A DNA stretch of 64,000 nt from Paenibacillus shirakamiensis (GTDB lineage: Bacteria > Bacillota > Bacilli > Paenibacillales > Paenibacillaceae): the NCBI RefSeq assembly GCF_017874255.1, contig NZ_JAGGLD010000001.1:1302001-1366000 (forward strand), given 5' to 3'. Of the stretch, positions 33,964 to 43,298 are shown one piece after another. Below the pieces are notes generated by a model. It had not been told where the DNA came from, did no database searches, and worked only from the letters and a program-made list of their open reading frames with translations. Each line of letters starts with the position of its first letter. Position 1 is the first letter of the stretch. A program made the position numbers and the translations under genes.

Positions 33964-35136
33964 TTGAATCTTAAAGTGCTAGTCCTAGCTGCCTCTGCCA
34001 TTTGTGTAGGCTTAGTTGAACTCATTGTGGGAGGGATTCTGCCTTTAATTGCAGATGATCTCCATGTACCGATAGGTAAGGCAGGACAGCTTATCACTGT
34101 GTTTGCTCTCGTCTATGCTATTGCAGGCCCTATCCTTCTTACGTTAACTGCAAGATTTGAACGAAGATCACTGTACCTTGCATCTTTAGTCGTCTTTTTT
34201 GTAGGGGATCTCATTACTTACTTCAGTCAGAATTATGCAATGATGATGTTCTCACGAATTGTTACGGCGCTAAGCACATCGCTAATTATCGTTCTGTCTC
34301 TTACCATTGCTGCAAAAGTTGTTGCCGCAGAGCATCGTGCCAAAGCGATCGGTGTAGTGTTCATGGGCGTTAGCTCATCCTTAGTGCTCGGTGTACCGCT
34401 AGGTATTCTTGTAGGCAATACGTTTGGTTGGCGAGTAATTTTTCTCGGAATAGCTGTCCTAGCTCTAGTCTCCATGGTACTCATTTACTTCTTCCTAGAA
34501 AAAATACCTGCTGACAAGGTCAAACCACTATCCGTACAAATAAAAGCCCTTGGCAATGCAAAAGTAGTTGGTGCTCATCTAGCAACGCTGTTCACCTTAG
34601 CAGGACACTATACGCTGTATGCCTATTTCACACCCTTTCTAGTGTCCCAAATGCATTTAGATCAGTACTGGATTAGCATATGTTACTTTATCTTTGGAAT
34701 TTCGGCAGTAGGAGGGGGCGCACTCGGAGGATTCCTCGGAGATCGTCTGGGGTCACGTAAAAGTATTCTTCTAGTCATCAGTTCCTTTGCGGTGATCTTA
34801 GTGTTAGTCCCACTATCTACGTTCTCCTTGATCTCATTCCTTATCGTTATGGTCATTTGGGGTGCACTTAGTTGGAGCCTTGCTCCACCGCAGCAAAATT
34901 ATCTCATTCAAATTGATCCCGAACACTCAGATATCCAGCAGAGTTTCAACAGCTCCGCGCTTCAAATCGGGATTTCCTTAGGATCTGCCATCGGGGGTGT
35001 AGTTCTAGAGCAGACGGGTACGGTTGCAAGCATGCCATGGGTTGGTGCCATCGTTGTCGTCATTGCCTTGCTCTGCGCCATCTACTCTCTTACTAGACCT
35101 ACGTCGGCGTCTGTACCTTTGAAGCAAGTAAGCTAA
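33964..35136 (+). CDS. pbuE: Purine base efflux transporter PbuE
   Basis: A 390-residue MFS exporter with 12 predicted membrane helices, almost the same length as Bacillus subtilis PbuE (YdhL), which exports adenine and hypoxanthine. Segments such as [37 protein letters not shown] and [13 protein letters not shown] match that protein closely. The start is a TTG at 33964 with AAAGGA about 11 nt upstream. The adenine riboswitch directly upstream confirms the assignment: excess adenine relieves termination and the pump removes purines. A strong bidirectional terminator follows. Confidence 0.95.
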   Translation: MNLKVLVLAASAICVGLVELIVGGILPLIADDLHVPIGKAGQLITVFALVYAIAGPILLTLTARFERRSLYLASLVVFFVGDLITYFSQNYAMMMFSRIVTALSTSLIIVLSLTIAAKVVAAEHRAKAIGVVFMGVSSSLVLGVPLGILVGNTFGWRVIFLGIAVLALVSMVLIYFFLEKIPADKVKPLSVQIKALGNAKVVGAHLATLFTLAGHYTLYAYFTPFLVSQMHLDQYWISICYFIFGISAVGGGALGGFLGDRLGSRKSILLVISSFAVILVLVPLSTFSLISFLIVMVIWGALSWSLAPPQQNYLIQIDPEHSDIQQSFNSSALQIGISLGSAIGGVVLEQTGTVASMPWVGAIVVVIALLCAIYSLTRPTSASVPLKQVS

Positions 35137-35152
35137 ATTTAAATGTATATAC

Positions 35153-35191
35153 AAAAGAGCACGGATGGCATTTCGCCATCCGTGCTCTTTT
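35153..35191. terminator. Bidirectional terminator between pbuE and the DHA2 pump
   Basis: A 17-bp perfect stem (AAAAGAGCACGGATGGC and its complement) with a 5-nt loop, with T-runs on both strands. Confidence 0.93.
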
Positions 35192-35220
35192 ATAACTGTT
35201 ACCAGCCATATCGTCTTGTA

Positions 35221-36747
35221 CTAATGCGCCGCCGTATATTCTTCCAATTCAGATGCAGGATCAAATTTCTCTCTGCTCATGGCAAAGGCTGCAATAATTG
35301 CAATCACCGCAGGGATGATGGCCCATGCAAAAGTCTGCACAAGAGAAGAAGACAACGCATCTGTAATTTTATCCAACACTTGCGTAGGAATGTTCTCACG
35401 AGTGCCTGGAGTTAAAATCTTGCTCGGATCACTTAGATCCACACCGGCTGGAGCTGGACCCCCGCCACTGAACATCGCTGTCAGTTTGTTAGCAAATAGA
35501 TGGCTTTGAATAATACCGAACACGGTAATACCTAGGGTCATCCCAAGTTCTCTCGTAAAGCTAAGCGTGGAACTTGCAGACCCACGTTGGTTCGCTGAGA
35601 AACCATGTATAGCCGAGTTACTTAGTACGGAGAAGGATGAACCAATCCCTAGACCAATCAAGATCATAAAGAGCGTTACCAAAACCCGCGAAATATCAGG
35701 AGTTAACAAGGTAAGCAAGGCGATTCCTGCTACAAGCAGCGCTAACGTTGGAATCATGATCGAACGATAGTTGAGCTTAGACAGAAGGAAACCACCACCC
35801 GCCGCCGTAACGACCGAGCCCACCATCATCGGAAGAAGAACCAATCCCGAATTCGTTGCAGATCCCCCTAGAACACCTTGAATGAAGATCGGAATGTACA
35901 CCGATGCTGTAATAAATGCCGCGCCACTAAACAGAGCGATAATATTACTTGTTGTATACAGACGGTTCTTGAACATACCGAACGTAATAATCGGTTCTTC
36001 GGCTCGTCGTTCAATGAAGACAAAGGCCACAGCCAGCAATACAAAAGCAGCGAACAGCCCTAAAATCATGGCGGAGTCCCAAGCGTAAGATTTGCCACCG
36101 AGTTCAAGTCCGAACATCAGACATACTACTGAAGCAACAAGAGTTGTAGCTCCAAGATAATCGATCTTTTCTTTAGAGTGCTTAACCGACTCTTTATAGA
36201 AGAAGGCAATTATACCAAATGCAATGATACCTACGGGCAAGTTAATATAGAAAATCCATGTCCAGTTAATATAATCCGTAATATATGCACCAAGTAAAGG
36301 ACCAAAAATACTCGAAATCCCGTATGCAGCTCCGAAGAGACCGCCAATTTTACCCCGTTTCTCAGGAGCTACAATATCGAACATAATGGTGAAGGCAATC
36401 GGTACTAACGCACCGCCACCAATCCCTTGAATGGCCCGATAAATACTTAATTGAATAATGGTATCAGCTGTTCCACAAAGAGCAGAACCGATCATGAATA
36501 CGATAATCCCGAAAATAAAGAATCGTTTACGTCCATACATATCAGACAATTTACCGAAAATCGGCATCCCAGCCATCTCGGCCACCATGTAGGCTGATGT
36601 CACCCACATTAATTTATCAAAACCACCTAAATCTCCTACAATCGTACCAATCGCAGTTGACACAATGGTATTGTCCATAGAAGCCATAAGTGTCGCTAAC
36701 AGTAGACCTGCAATAATCAGACCTACATTATTTTTTGCTTTTACCAT
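35221..36747 (-). CDS. DHA2-family multidrug MFS exporter (14 helices)
   Basis: A 508-residue drug:H+ antiporter of the EmrB/QacA type. Motif D1 LMASMDNTIVSTAI, motif A GKLSDMYGRKRFF, motif B/C YRAIQGIGGGALVPI and GAAYGISSIFGPLLGAYITD are all present, and the hydrophobic profile suits 14 helices. GGAGGGG precedes the ATG. It follows the UvrA-like gene by 140 nt in the same direction, so the two may be co-transcribed. A MarR gene lies divergently upstream of the pair. Likely drug export; the substrate is unknown. Confidence 0.92.
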   Translation of the reverse strand: MVKAKNNVGLIIAGLLLATLMASMDNTIVSTAIGTIVGDLGGFDKLMWVTSAYMVAEMAGMPIFGKLSDMYGRKRFFIFGIIVFMIGSALCGTADTIIQLSIYRAIQGIGGGALVPIAFTIMFDIVAPEKRGKIGGLFGAAYGISSIFGPLLGAYITDYINWTWIFYINLPVGIIAFGIIAFFYKESVKHSKEKIDYLGATTLVASVVCLMFGLELGGKSYAWDSAMILGLFAAFVLLAVAFVFIERRAEEPIITFGMFKNRLYTTSNIIALFSGAAFITASVYIPIFIQGVLGGSATNSGLVLLPMMVGSVVTAAGGGFLLSKLNYRSIMIPTLALLVAGIALLTLLTPDISRVLVTLFMILIGLGIGSSFSVLSNSAIHGFSANQRGSASSTLSFTRELGMTLGITVFGIIQSHLFANKLTAMFSGGGPAPAGVDLSDPSKILTPGTRENIPTQVLDKITDALSSSLVQTFAWAIIPAVIAIIAAFAMSREKFDPASELEEYTAAH

Positions 36748-36887
36748 AATGATTGGTTCCCCTCCATGTTCCCTATAGATCTGTTTAAAAATATTGAATT
36801 CTAAATACCTATGTTCTTCTTATTATCATGTGGCATGTGGCATATGGAATGGTGCTGAAATCACCCCCCAGCGTTCTTGAGGATCCA

Positions 36888-39479
36888 TCAAAGTCCTTCT
36901 ACAAGAATTTTTTTCAAATACTGCCCTGTATAAGAATTTGAAACCGTAGCTATTTGCTCTGGCGTGCCTTCCGCCACCAAGGTTCCACCCGCTGCACCTC
37001 CTTCAGGACCGATATCAATCACCCAATCGGATTCACGAATAAGCTCCATACTGTGTTCCACTACCACCACCGTATTCCCCGCATCTACGAGCTTATCCAA
37101 GAGTACATGTAGACGATCAATGTCCGTCGGATGAAGTCCCGTAGTTGGTTCATCAAGCAAATAAAGAGTATGGTTCTTTGAAGGTTTGCTAAGTTCCTTG
37201 GCTAATCTGATCCGCTGTCCCTCACCACCAGATAAGGTTTTTACGGATTGGCCCCACTGTAAATATCCAAGTCCAACTTCGCAAAGTGTCTCAATCATAC
37301 TAGCCATTTTGGATTCAGACTGGAGAATTGGCAGACTTTCTTCTATGGACATATTCAGTACATCTGAGATCGAATGACCTTGATATAGAACCTCAAGAAC
37401 CTCATCTGTGAATCGTCTTCCCTTACAGTCCGGACACTTCACTTCAAGATCAGGCAGGAAGTTCATATCTACAGTCAGTACTCCCAAACCTTGGCATGTC
37501 TCACAGCGTCCACCTGGCGTGTTAAAAGAAAAGTGTTTTGTCGTCAATTTTCTAGTCTTCGCCTCAGGTAATCCAGCGTACAGTTTGCGTAGATGTGTGA
37601 ACACATCTGTATAGGTAGCTACATTGGAACGCTGTATTCTACCCATCGGCGTCTGATCAAAGATCACGAGGTTATCTATATGCTCAAATCCCGCCATATC
37701 TTTGTAGCCCTTCTGTTTCTTCTGCTCCTGATTCTTGCCATCTGCCAGCACATCAAAGACTAAGGTGGATTTTCCAGATCCTGATACGCCTGTTACTGAA
37801 ATGAGACAACCTAAAGGAAAAGATACCTTGGGAATATTAATGTTACGAATGCGAGCTTCATGAATAATGATCTGATCTCCTGCACCGGATCTGCGAGTTC
37901 GTATAGGAGCTGGTAGACTCTCCTGCCGCAAATACGCCCCAGTCACTGAATGTTCGCTCTGCATAAGATCTTCTAGACTTCCTTCACCTACCACGGTTCC
38001 CCCGTGCAGTCCAGCTCCAGGACCGATATCGACAATATGATCCGCTGCGCGCATCATCTCGATATCATGCTCAATTACAAGCACGGTATTCCCCAGATCT
38101 CGAAGCTGCCGAAGCACATGAATAAGCCCTGATGTATCTTTAGGATGAAGTCCTGTTGTTGGCTCATCTAATATATAGAGAACACCTGTTAGCCCTGAAC
38201 CAAGAAGTGAAGCAAGACGCAGTCTTTGCGCCTCTCCGCCTGATAAAGTGACCGTTTGACGATTCATCGAGAGATACCCAAGTCCAACATCCATAATTCG
38301 CTCTAACCGAGAAGGCATGTCATGAAGAACTGGTTCAAGCAGGTGTTGCCCTGCCTCAGGAAGCGTGGCTTCCACCTTATTCAACCAAGCAAGTACTTCA
38401 CCTAAAGAACCCTCTGCCACTTCTGTAATAGTGATACCAGCTACCCGCACAAGACGAACTTCTTGCTTCAGCCGAGCACCGTGGCAGGATGGGCACAACT
38501 GCTCCTGAAAGAAACCACCTTCTTTCTCAGATGCCGACCCTCCTTCTGCTTCCTTCTCTTTATATCGACGCCAGAGTCCCGGGATAACCCCTTCGAACTT
38601 AGTGCCTGATACAGGTTTCACTTCCGGAAAATGCCGTTTGAAGGCTTCACTTTCTACCCCGTAATACAATAGATCACGCTGAATCTCACCATACTCTTTC
38701 AAAGGTAAATCCGGGTCTAGAACGAATCCAAAATGCTTGCCAGCAGCCACTAATATACGGGTCTGAATATCGCGATGAACCCCATTTAGGGAGGCTACTC
38801 CGCCTTCGCTCAAGCTGAGATCCAAATTAAAAACAGCAAGCTCATTAATACTTGCTACATGCCCGAGTCCACTGCATGTCTCGCAGGCTCCCTCTGGTGT
38901 GTTAAAAGAGAAATGTGGCATCGTTAGCTTCATAAGTTCCGCTTCACAATGCGGACAATGAAGGGTCGGGCGAGCTACCTCCTCGTCTTCATCCTGCCAT
39001 CTACTTGAACTTTTACCAGCACTCGTATGGGTAGGTTCAAACCTTGGAGGAATAACCCGATTACATGCTGGACATGTACGTTCCCCTAATCTTGAAAAAA
39101 TAAAACGGACAAAGGTATACAGCTCCGTTACCGTTCCTACAGTGGAACGTGGATTGCGATTGGTAACATGTTGCCCAATGCTGATGGATGGGGATAGTCC
39201 TTCAATCGAATCGACTTTGGGCCTCGTGATTCCATCTGCCATCATGCCCATCGATTCCATATATTGACGCTGACATTCGCGTTGCAGTGTATCCATAGCG
39301 AGCGTAGACTTGCCTGAACCTGAAGGACCGGTTAGAACAACCAATTTATATTTAGGAATCGATAGCGAGATATTCTTCAGATTATTTTGACGTGCGCCTC
39401 GAATCGTAATGGTGTCTTTCACTTCAGAATGCTCCTCACGTTGATTACATATAATCTGTTCTAATGTCTTACGTAGCAT
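36888..39479 (-). CDS. UvrA-like ABC protein without UvrB-binding domain (drug-resistance type)
   Basis: An 863-residue UvrA paralogue with two ABC modules: Walker [10 protein letters not shown] and GVSGSGKST, signatures [12 protein letters not shown] and [15 protein letters not shown], and DEPTTGLHP twice. The zinc modules CPACNR...[16 protein letters not shown] and CETCQGLG...CPDCKGR are kept. The roughly 150-residue UvrB-binding domain that normally separates the first zinc pair is replaced by an about 30-residue acidic linker ([15 protein letters not shown]). This is the class II/III layout of Streptomyces DrrC. Beside a drug exporter and MarR it probably frees DNA from bound drugs rather than doing core excision repair. 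The ATG at 39479 (GGAAAG upstream) is preferred over the frame start at 39578. Confidence 0.88.
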   Translation of the reverse strand: MLRKTLEQIICNQREEHSEVKDTITIRGARQNNLKNISLSIPKYKLVVLTGPSGSGKSTLAMDTLQRECQRQYMESMGMMADGITRPKVDSIEGLSPSISIGQHVTNRNPRSTVGTVTELYTFVRFIFSRLGERTCPACNRVIPPRFEPTHTSAGKSSSRWQDEDEEVARPTLHCPHCEAELMKLTMPHFSFNTPEGACETCSGLGHVASINELAVFNLDLSLSEGGVASLNGVHRDIQTRILVAAGKHFGFVLDPDLPLKEYGEIQRDLLYYGVESEAFKRHFPEVKPVSGTKFEGVIPGLWRRYKEKEAEGGSASEKEGGFFQEQLCPSCHGARLKQEVRLVRVAGITITEVAEGSLGEVLAWLNKVEATLPEAGQHLLEPVLHDMPSRLERIMDVGLGYLSMNRQTVTLSGGEAQRLRLASLLGSGLTGVLYILDEPTTGLHPKDTSGLIHVLRQLRDLGNTVLVIEHDIEMMRAADHIVDIGPGAGLHGGTVVGEGSLEDLMQSEHSVTGAYLRQESLPAPIRTRRSGAGDQIIIHEARIRNINIPKVSFPLGCLISVTGVSGSGKSTLVFDVLADGKNQEQKKQKGYKDMAGFEHIDNLVIFDQTPMGRIQRSNVATYTDVFTHLRKLYAGLPEAKTRKLTTKHFSFNTPGGRCETCQGLGVLTVDMNFLPDLEVKCPDCKGRRFTDEVLEVLYQGHSISDVLNMSIEESLPILQSESKMASMIETLCEVGLGYLQWGQSVKTLSGGEGQRIRLAKELSKPSKNHTLYLLDEPTTGLHPTDIDRLHVLLDKLVDAGNTVVVVEHSMELIRESDWVIDIGPEGGAAGGTLVAEGTPEQIATVSNSYTGQYLKKILVEGL

Positions 39480-39580
39480 GGCGCGCTTTCCACAAGGTTC
39501 TGTAATATATCCTTCCCTCAAATTCCATATACATTGCAAAAAGTACGGAAATTCGCTAAAATAAAAACAGATATTCACTT

Positions 39581-39621
39581 GTTCATCAAATATTTCGTAA
39601 ACCTAATATCTCGTTCATCAA
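39581..39621. promoter_or_regulatory. Direct repeat in the marR-uvrA-like divergent promoter
   Basis: GTTCATCAA occurs at 39581-39589 and 39613-39621, 32 bp (about three turns) apart, in the 173-bp region between the two divergent genes. Possible MarR site; no inverted symmetry was seen. Confidence 0.35.
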
Positions 39622-39652
39622 GATAATATTATTTTAAAAGGAGGTTTACATT

Positions 39653-40147
39653 TTGTCAAGCCAATATTCTGATCCCTCATCCCACTCTAAGGAACAATTC
39701 ACCTTACTTATGCGTGGCCTAGGTTCAAGGACGATTCTCTATCAACAAAATGTTGCGGCTTCACTCGGGCTGTACAATAATGACTTTATTTCTGTAGATA
39801 TTCTGCGCGAGACGGGGCCCATTACTGCTGGTGAGTTATCCAAAAAAACGGGACTCGCTACCGGCACGATTACCGCCCTAGTGGATCGCTTGGAGAAGAT
39901 TGGTTACGTTCGCCGTGAACATGATCCCTCAGACCGTCGCCGTGTCATTATTGTCCCTCAATATGAACATAAAGAAGAGATCAGCAACACTTATTCCCCT
40001 CTTCATCAAGCCATGCTCAGCCTAGCTTCATCTTATACAGAAGATGAACTGGAGCTCATTACTCAGTTTTTAGGCAAAGCAAGCGGCATTCTGGAGGAGC
40101 AAATTCAACAATTGAGCTCTACCCCGCATGGTAAGCCATCTTCATAA
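39653..40147 (+). CDS. MarR-family transcriptional regulator
   Basis: A 164-residue winged-helix regulator: ITAGELSKKTGLATGTITAL is the helix-turn-helix, and VDRLEKIGYVRREHDPSDRRRVII the wing. The start is a TTG at 39653 with AAAGGAGG 8 nt upstream. It is divergent from the UvrA-like/DHA2 pump pair and probably represses it and itself, with a small-molecule ligand as inducer. A strong terminator follows. Confidence 0.9.
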   Translation: MSSQYSDPSSHSKEQFTLLMRGLGSRTILYQQNVAASLGLYNNDFISVDILRETGPITAGELSKKTGLATGTITALVDRLEKIGYVRREHDPSDRRRVIIVPQYEHKEEISNTYSPLHQAMLSLASSYTEDELELITQFLGKASGILEEQIQQLSSTPHGKPSS

Positions 40148-40171
40148 ATATCACGATTTACAGGCAGCATC

Positions 40172-40217
40172 AAAAAAGCGATCTTCCCGTTGTTATAACC
40201 GGAAGATCGCTTTTTTT
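40172..40217. terminator. Bidirectional terminator between marR and tetR
   Basis: AAAAAAGCGATCTTCC and GGAAGATCGCTTTTTT form a long stem around a 13-nt loop, with T-runs on both strands. Confidence 0.92.
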
Positions 40218-40226
40218 GTGTACATT

Positions 40227-40820
40227 TTATGGTTCACAGATTCCTTTTAAAAATACAGTAATGGCCTGCTTATACAATATCAGTGCACTTTCTGTATCGG
40301 ATTTCCGCGACATTTGCCCTAGCCCAACAATCAGGCTTTCCATAATGACGGCTAGCATATCCGCATCACTGGCTGCGAATTCTTTACGCTCCATGCCTTG
40401 TTGCAACAAATCCCGATTAAAACCAATGTGGGACTTAATCATGCTAGAGATTCGTTCTTCTACATCACTTTTCACATTGCCATTGCTAAAAAATTCGTCA
40501 GCGGCTTTGGTTAGCGGATGATTCAAATCGTTGGTCACAAGATGTTCCGCTACGCCGTATAACTTATCTGTAATCGTCTTATAAGAAGCTTCTTTCTGCT
40601 GCCAATGAATTAGCCATTCCCGGTCCCATTCATCTAACAAATAAAGGAAAAGCCCCTCTTTGCTCTTAAAATGATAATAAATATTGCCTTTGCTACTCCC
40701 TGTTGCGGCAACAATGTCCTCAATGGAAGTAGCTGTATAGCCCTTCTGAACAAACAAAGCTCTTGCGGAATCTGCAACCTTTTTTTTAGTTTGTTCACTT
40801 TGAAGCTGTTTTTTATTCAA
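40227..40820 (-). CDS. TetR-family transcriptional regulator
   Basis: A 197-residue regulator with the N-terminal helix-turn-helix ARALFVQKGYTATSIEDIVAA followed by TGSSKGNIYYHFKSKEGLF, the family signature. The C-terminal ligand domain is divergent. It lies 89 nt downstream of an MFS gene in the same direction, so the pair is likely one operon; the inverted repeat at 42.2 kb, upstream of the MFS gene, is its probable operator. Confidence 0.9.
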   Translation of the reverse strand: MNKKQLQSEQTKKKVADSARALFVQKGYTATSIEDIVAATGSSKGNIYYHFKSKEGLFLYLLDEWDREWLIHWQQKEASYKTITDKLYGVAEHLVTNDLNHPLTKAADEFFSNGNVKSDVEERISSMIKSHIGFNRDLLQQGMERKEFAASDADMLAVIMESLIVGLGQMSRKSDTESALILYKQAITVFLKGICEP

Positions 40821-40909
40821 TCCCCGCTCATCTCCAACTATTGGATTCCATACGTTTCACACTATACCAAATTCACGAAGTCCTATCTATGTTTAGATAA
40901 TTTTTTAGA

Positions 40910-42130
40910 TTACAAGGCAGAATCATGAAGCGTTGATGTATCCTTTACCCCGCCGCGCAAAGACAAGACACAACATAGAATGAGCACGATTCCTGCAATA
41001 AGGTATGGATAATTCACATTTAGATCGAACAGAACTCCAGCAACAATAGGTCCTGCGATATTCCCAAGGCTTGTATAAGCTGAATTCAGACCCGCTACAA
41101 AACCTTGCTGCTGCTCAGCCATCTTAGACATCTGAGTGCTAATCGCTGGGCGCAATATATCAATAGCTAGGAAGACGATGAACGTAACCACGACAATCAT
41201 CCAGAATACATTGACCAATAAGGTCAGTAGTACAAATACTCCACAGAGCAGTAAGCAGGTTGTAATAACCCGTTTTTCACCAAAACGATTCAGTATCCAC
41301 CCAAAAACCGTTAACTGCACGACAGCTCCTGCGATGGAGCCAAATGTGATGATAAAGGCGATATCTTTCGCAGTGAAACCGAATTTATGGTCTACAAACA
41401 ATCCAAATACCGTCTCATAATTAGATAAACCAAATGTCATGACGAACACAATAATGAGGCTGAAAAAATAAGGTTCTTTATAAGAGAGCAGCAGTTGTGC
41501 AATCATGCCGGGTTGTTTCTTCTGAGTACCCTCTTTTTTAGTAACCACAGGCTGTTCACTAATTTGCGGTTTGGATTCAGGTAGAATGAACAAAGAAAGT
41601 AGTCCTGCAAAAGCTCCGGCGACAGCTGCAGCATAGAATGGAGCTCTAATTCCAAATACAGCTAAGTATCCTCCAATGCCCGGCCCAATAATGAAACCCG
41701 TAGTAATCGCTGCATTGATAAGTCCCATACCTTTTGCGCGTTCCTCGTTCGATGTCATATCTGCGGTATACGCCATGACGGCTGGCATAATCATCGCTGC
41801 CCCTACACCTCCAAGCATTCGGGAAAGGTACAGCAGTAAGGAGTCAGTAGCGATACCAAATAACAATTCAGATACGGCGAATACGCCCATACCAAGGACA
41901 ATCATTTTTTTCCGTCCCCAAGTGTCCGAAAGTTTGCCTGCAAATGGTGAGCATAAGAGCTGAGTTAAAGAGAATGCTGCAACGAGTAATCCCACTGTAG
42001 ACCCACTGATGTGAAGGGTATTCATATATTGCGGCATAATGGGAACGACAAGTCCAATGCCCGTGAAGATGAGGAAAATATTCAACATTAAGAGCAGTAG
42101 AGCTCCCCGATTTCTAGTAAGTAAAGACAT
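40910..42130 (-). CDS. DHA1-family MFS multidrug exporter (NorA/Bmr-like)
   Basis: A 406-residue, 12-helix exporter. GLVVPIMPQYM, motif A GKLSDTWGRKKMI, motif B YLSRMLGGVGAAMIMP and motif C GLINAAITTGFIIGPGIGG are as in NorA/Bmr-type pumps. The frame opens at 42178, but MSLLTRNRGALLLL at 42130, with GGAGG 10 nt upstream, is the normal start. It is followed by a TetR gene, with a TetR-like operator in front of it, so drug-inducible expression is likely. Confidence 0.92.
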   Translation of the reverse strand: MSLLTRNRGALLLLMLNIFLIFTGIGLVVPIMPQYMNTLHISGSTVGLLVAAFSLTQLLCSPFAGKLSDTWGRKKMIVLGMGVFAVSELLFGIATDSLLLYLSRMLGGVGAAMIMPAVMAYTADMTSNEERAKGMGLINAAITTGFIIGPGIGGYLAVFGIRAPFYAAAVAGAFAGLLSLFILPESKPQISEQPVVTKKEGTQKKQPGMIAQLLLSYKEPYFFSLIIVFVMTFGLSNYETVFGLFVDHKFGFTAKDIAFIITFGSIAGAVVQLTVFGWILNRFGEKRVITTCLLLCGVFVLLTLLVNVFWMIVVVTFIVFLAIDILRPAISTQMSKMAEQQQGFVAGLNSAYTSLGNIAGPIVAGVLFDLNVNYPYLIAGIVLILCCVLSLRGGVKDTSTLHDSAL

Positions 42131-42193
42131 GATGAGTGAGCCTCCAATGCATAATTTAATTCTATTTATTTTCTGCAATTCATTAATTAATTA

Positions 42194-42216
42194 ATATACT
42201 GAACGTTCGTTCTATA
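42194..42216. promoter_or_regulatory. TetR-type operator upstream of the MFS pump
   Basis: ATATACTGAACGTTCGTTCTATAT is an imperfect palindrome around GAACGTTC, typical of TetR-family sites, about 65-85 bp upstream of the pump start. Confidence 0.55.
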
Positions 42217-42398
42217 TAATAACATTTGTCTGTTACTTCTACAACCTTAGTGTATAACCTATAGCCATCGAGGCATGAAAAAAATGAAGCGTCACATGAA
42301 ACGCTCTACCTTTATGTAGAAAATATATAAAAGAATATGTATTTCATTTTTTACTCATAGATCACATTAGCAGAAGAAATATAAATACGTTATTAAAT

Positions 42399-42422
42399 AA
42401 AAAAGCTCCCGTTTAGGGAGTT
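42399..42422 (-). terminator. Intrinsic terminator overlapping the stop of the stalk-domain gene
   Basis: ACTCCC and GGGAGCT pair on the minus strand around TAAAC, which contains the stop codon, followed by TTTTTTA. Confidence 0.8.
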
Positions 42423-43285
42423 ACTTTTAGTGATCTCGGTGCCACTAGCACAAAAGATAAAGAGTTAGATTTCTTGAATTGAACTGTGAACTGCGTATCC
42501 GCTCGGAGTAATCCACCTTTTTGTATGGCAGGCCGTACTTTGTCTTTAATATCCACTGACGTCATTTCTGTATCATTAAAAAACACCCCATCGGAACTAT
42601 TACTAATAATCATATGAAAATCTGCCGCGCCTTGAGGAAGATCGTGACCCGTAATGTTCTTAGCTTTGAACTGTAAGGATTGGGCATATTCATATCCTTG
42701 TGAGCTGCTAAAGGCAGATAATGTAGCCGGACTCACTGTGAAATCTGAGATTTGAAATACATAGGGATTGCTCAAGCGCTGAATACCAAAGCGATCGTCA
42801 TCACTTAAGTAAAAAAAACGGCCCGCCTTCAAGGCTTGCGGATCTATTACTGTTACAACGCCGAGATTATGATGATTCAATTTTAATTGTAGAGATTCCG
42901 TAATCCACCTTAAGGGAACAAACACCGCGCCTTCAGAGACAACGGGTACTGTATCCATCCCCTTCTCTTGTTCGTTGAAGAAGGCTCTACTTGAACCGAT
43001 CGTTACATTGAGGTTGCTTTGTCCACGGGACAAAGATGCTGATTTACGGGCAGGATCGTAGCTCACTTTAGCTCCCAATATTTCAGCAACTGCGCGCAGG
43101 GGAACCATCAATCGTTGATGTTCATCGATATATGGTGGTTTGGGATAGGTAAAGGCGACTACATAATCGTTAACTTTGAGAACGGGTGTACTGTGAAGTA
43201 TCGTATTATCTTTGGCGTGTGTAAGATTCGCTTGAACAGTCCATCCGAGAATGCTCAATAACAGGACATACATATATTTTTTCAT
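42413..43285 (-). CDS. Secreted protein with copper amine oxidase-like N-terminal (stalk) domain
   Basis: A 290-residue exported protein. The signal peptide is MKKYMYVLLLSILGWTVQA. Residues about 35-145 form the CuAO_N1 stalk domain (LMVPLRAVAEILGAKVSYDP; VFVPLRWITESLQ), very common in Paenibacillus surface proteins. The C-terminal half (about 155-290) is beta-rich with DUF-like text and no recognised family. AGGAGAG precedes the ATG. It lies 13 nt downstream of an MFS gene, so it may be co-transcribed. Confidence 0.82.
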   Translation of the reverse strand: MKKYMYVLLLSILGWTVQANLTHAKDNTILHSTPVLKVNDYVVAFTYPKPPYIDEHQRLMVPLRAVAEILGAKVSYDPARKSASLSRGQSNLNVTIGSSRAFFNEQEKGMDTVPVVSEGAVFVPLRWITESLQLKLNHHNLGVVTVIDPQALKAGRFFYLSDDDRFGIQRLSNPYVFQISDFTVSPATLSAFSSSQGYEYAQSLQFKAKNITGHDLPQGAADFHMIISNSSDGVFFNDTEMTSVDIKDKVRPAIQKGGLLRADTQFTVQFKKSNSLSFVLVAPRSLKVTP

Positions 43286-43298
43286 CTTTATTCTCTCC

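Noticed and set aside
36888-39479. The UvrA-like gene as the core excision-repair uvrA
   Set aside because: The UvrB-binding insertion is missing and uvrB is not adjacent; the neighbours are a MarR gene and a drug exporter.
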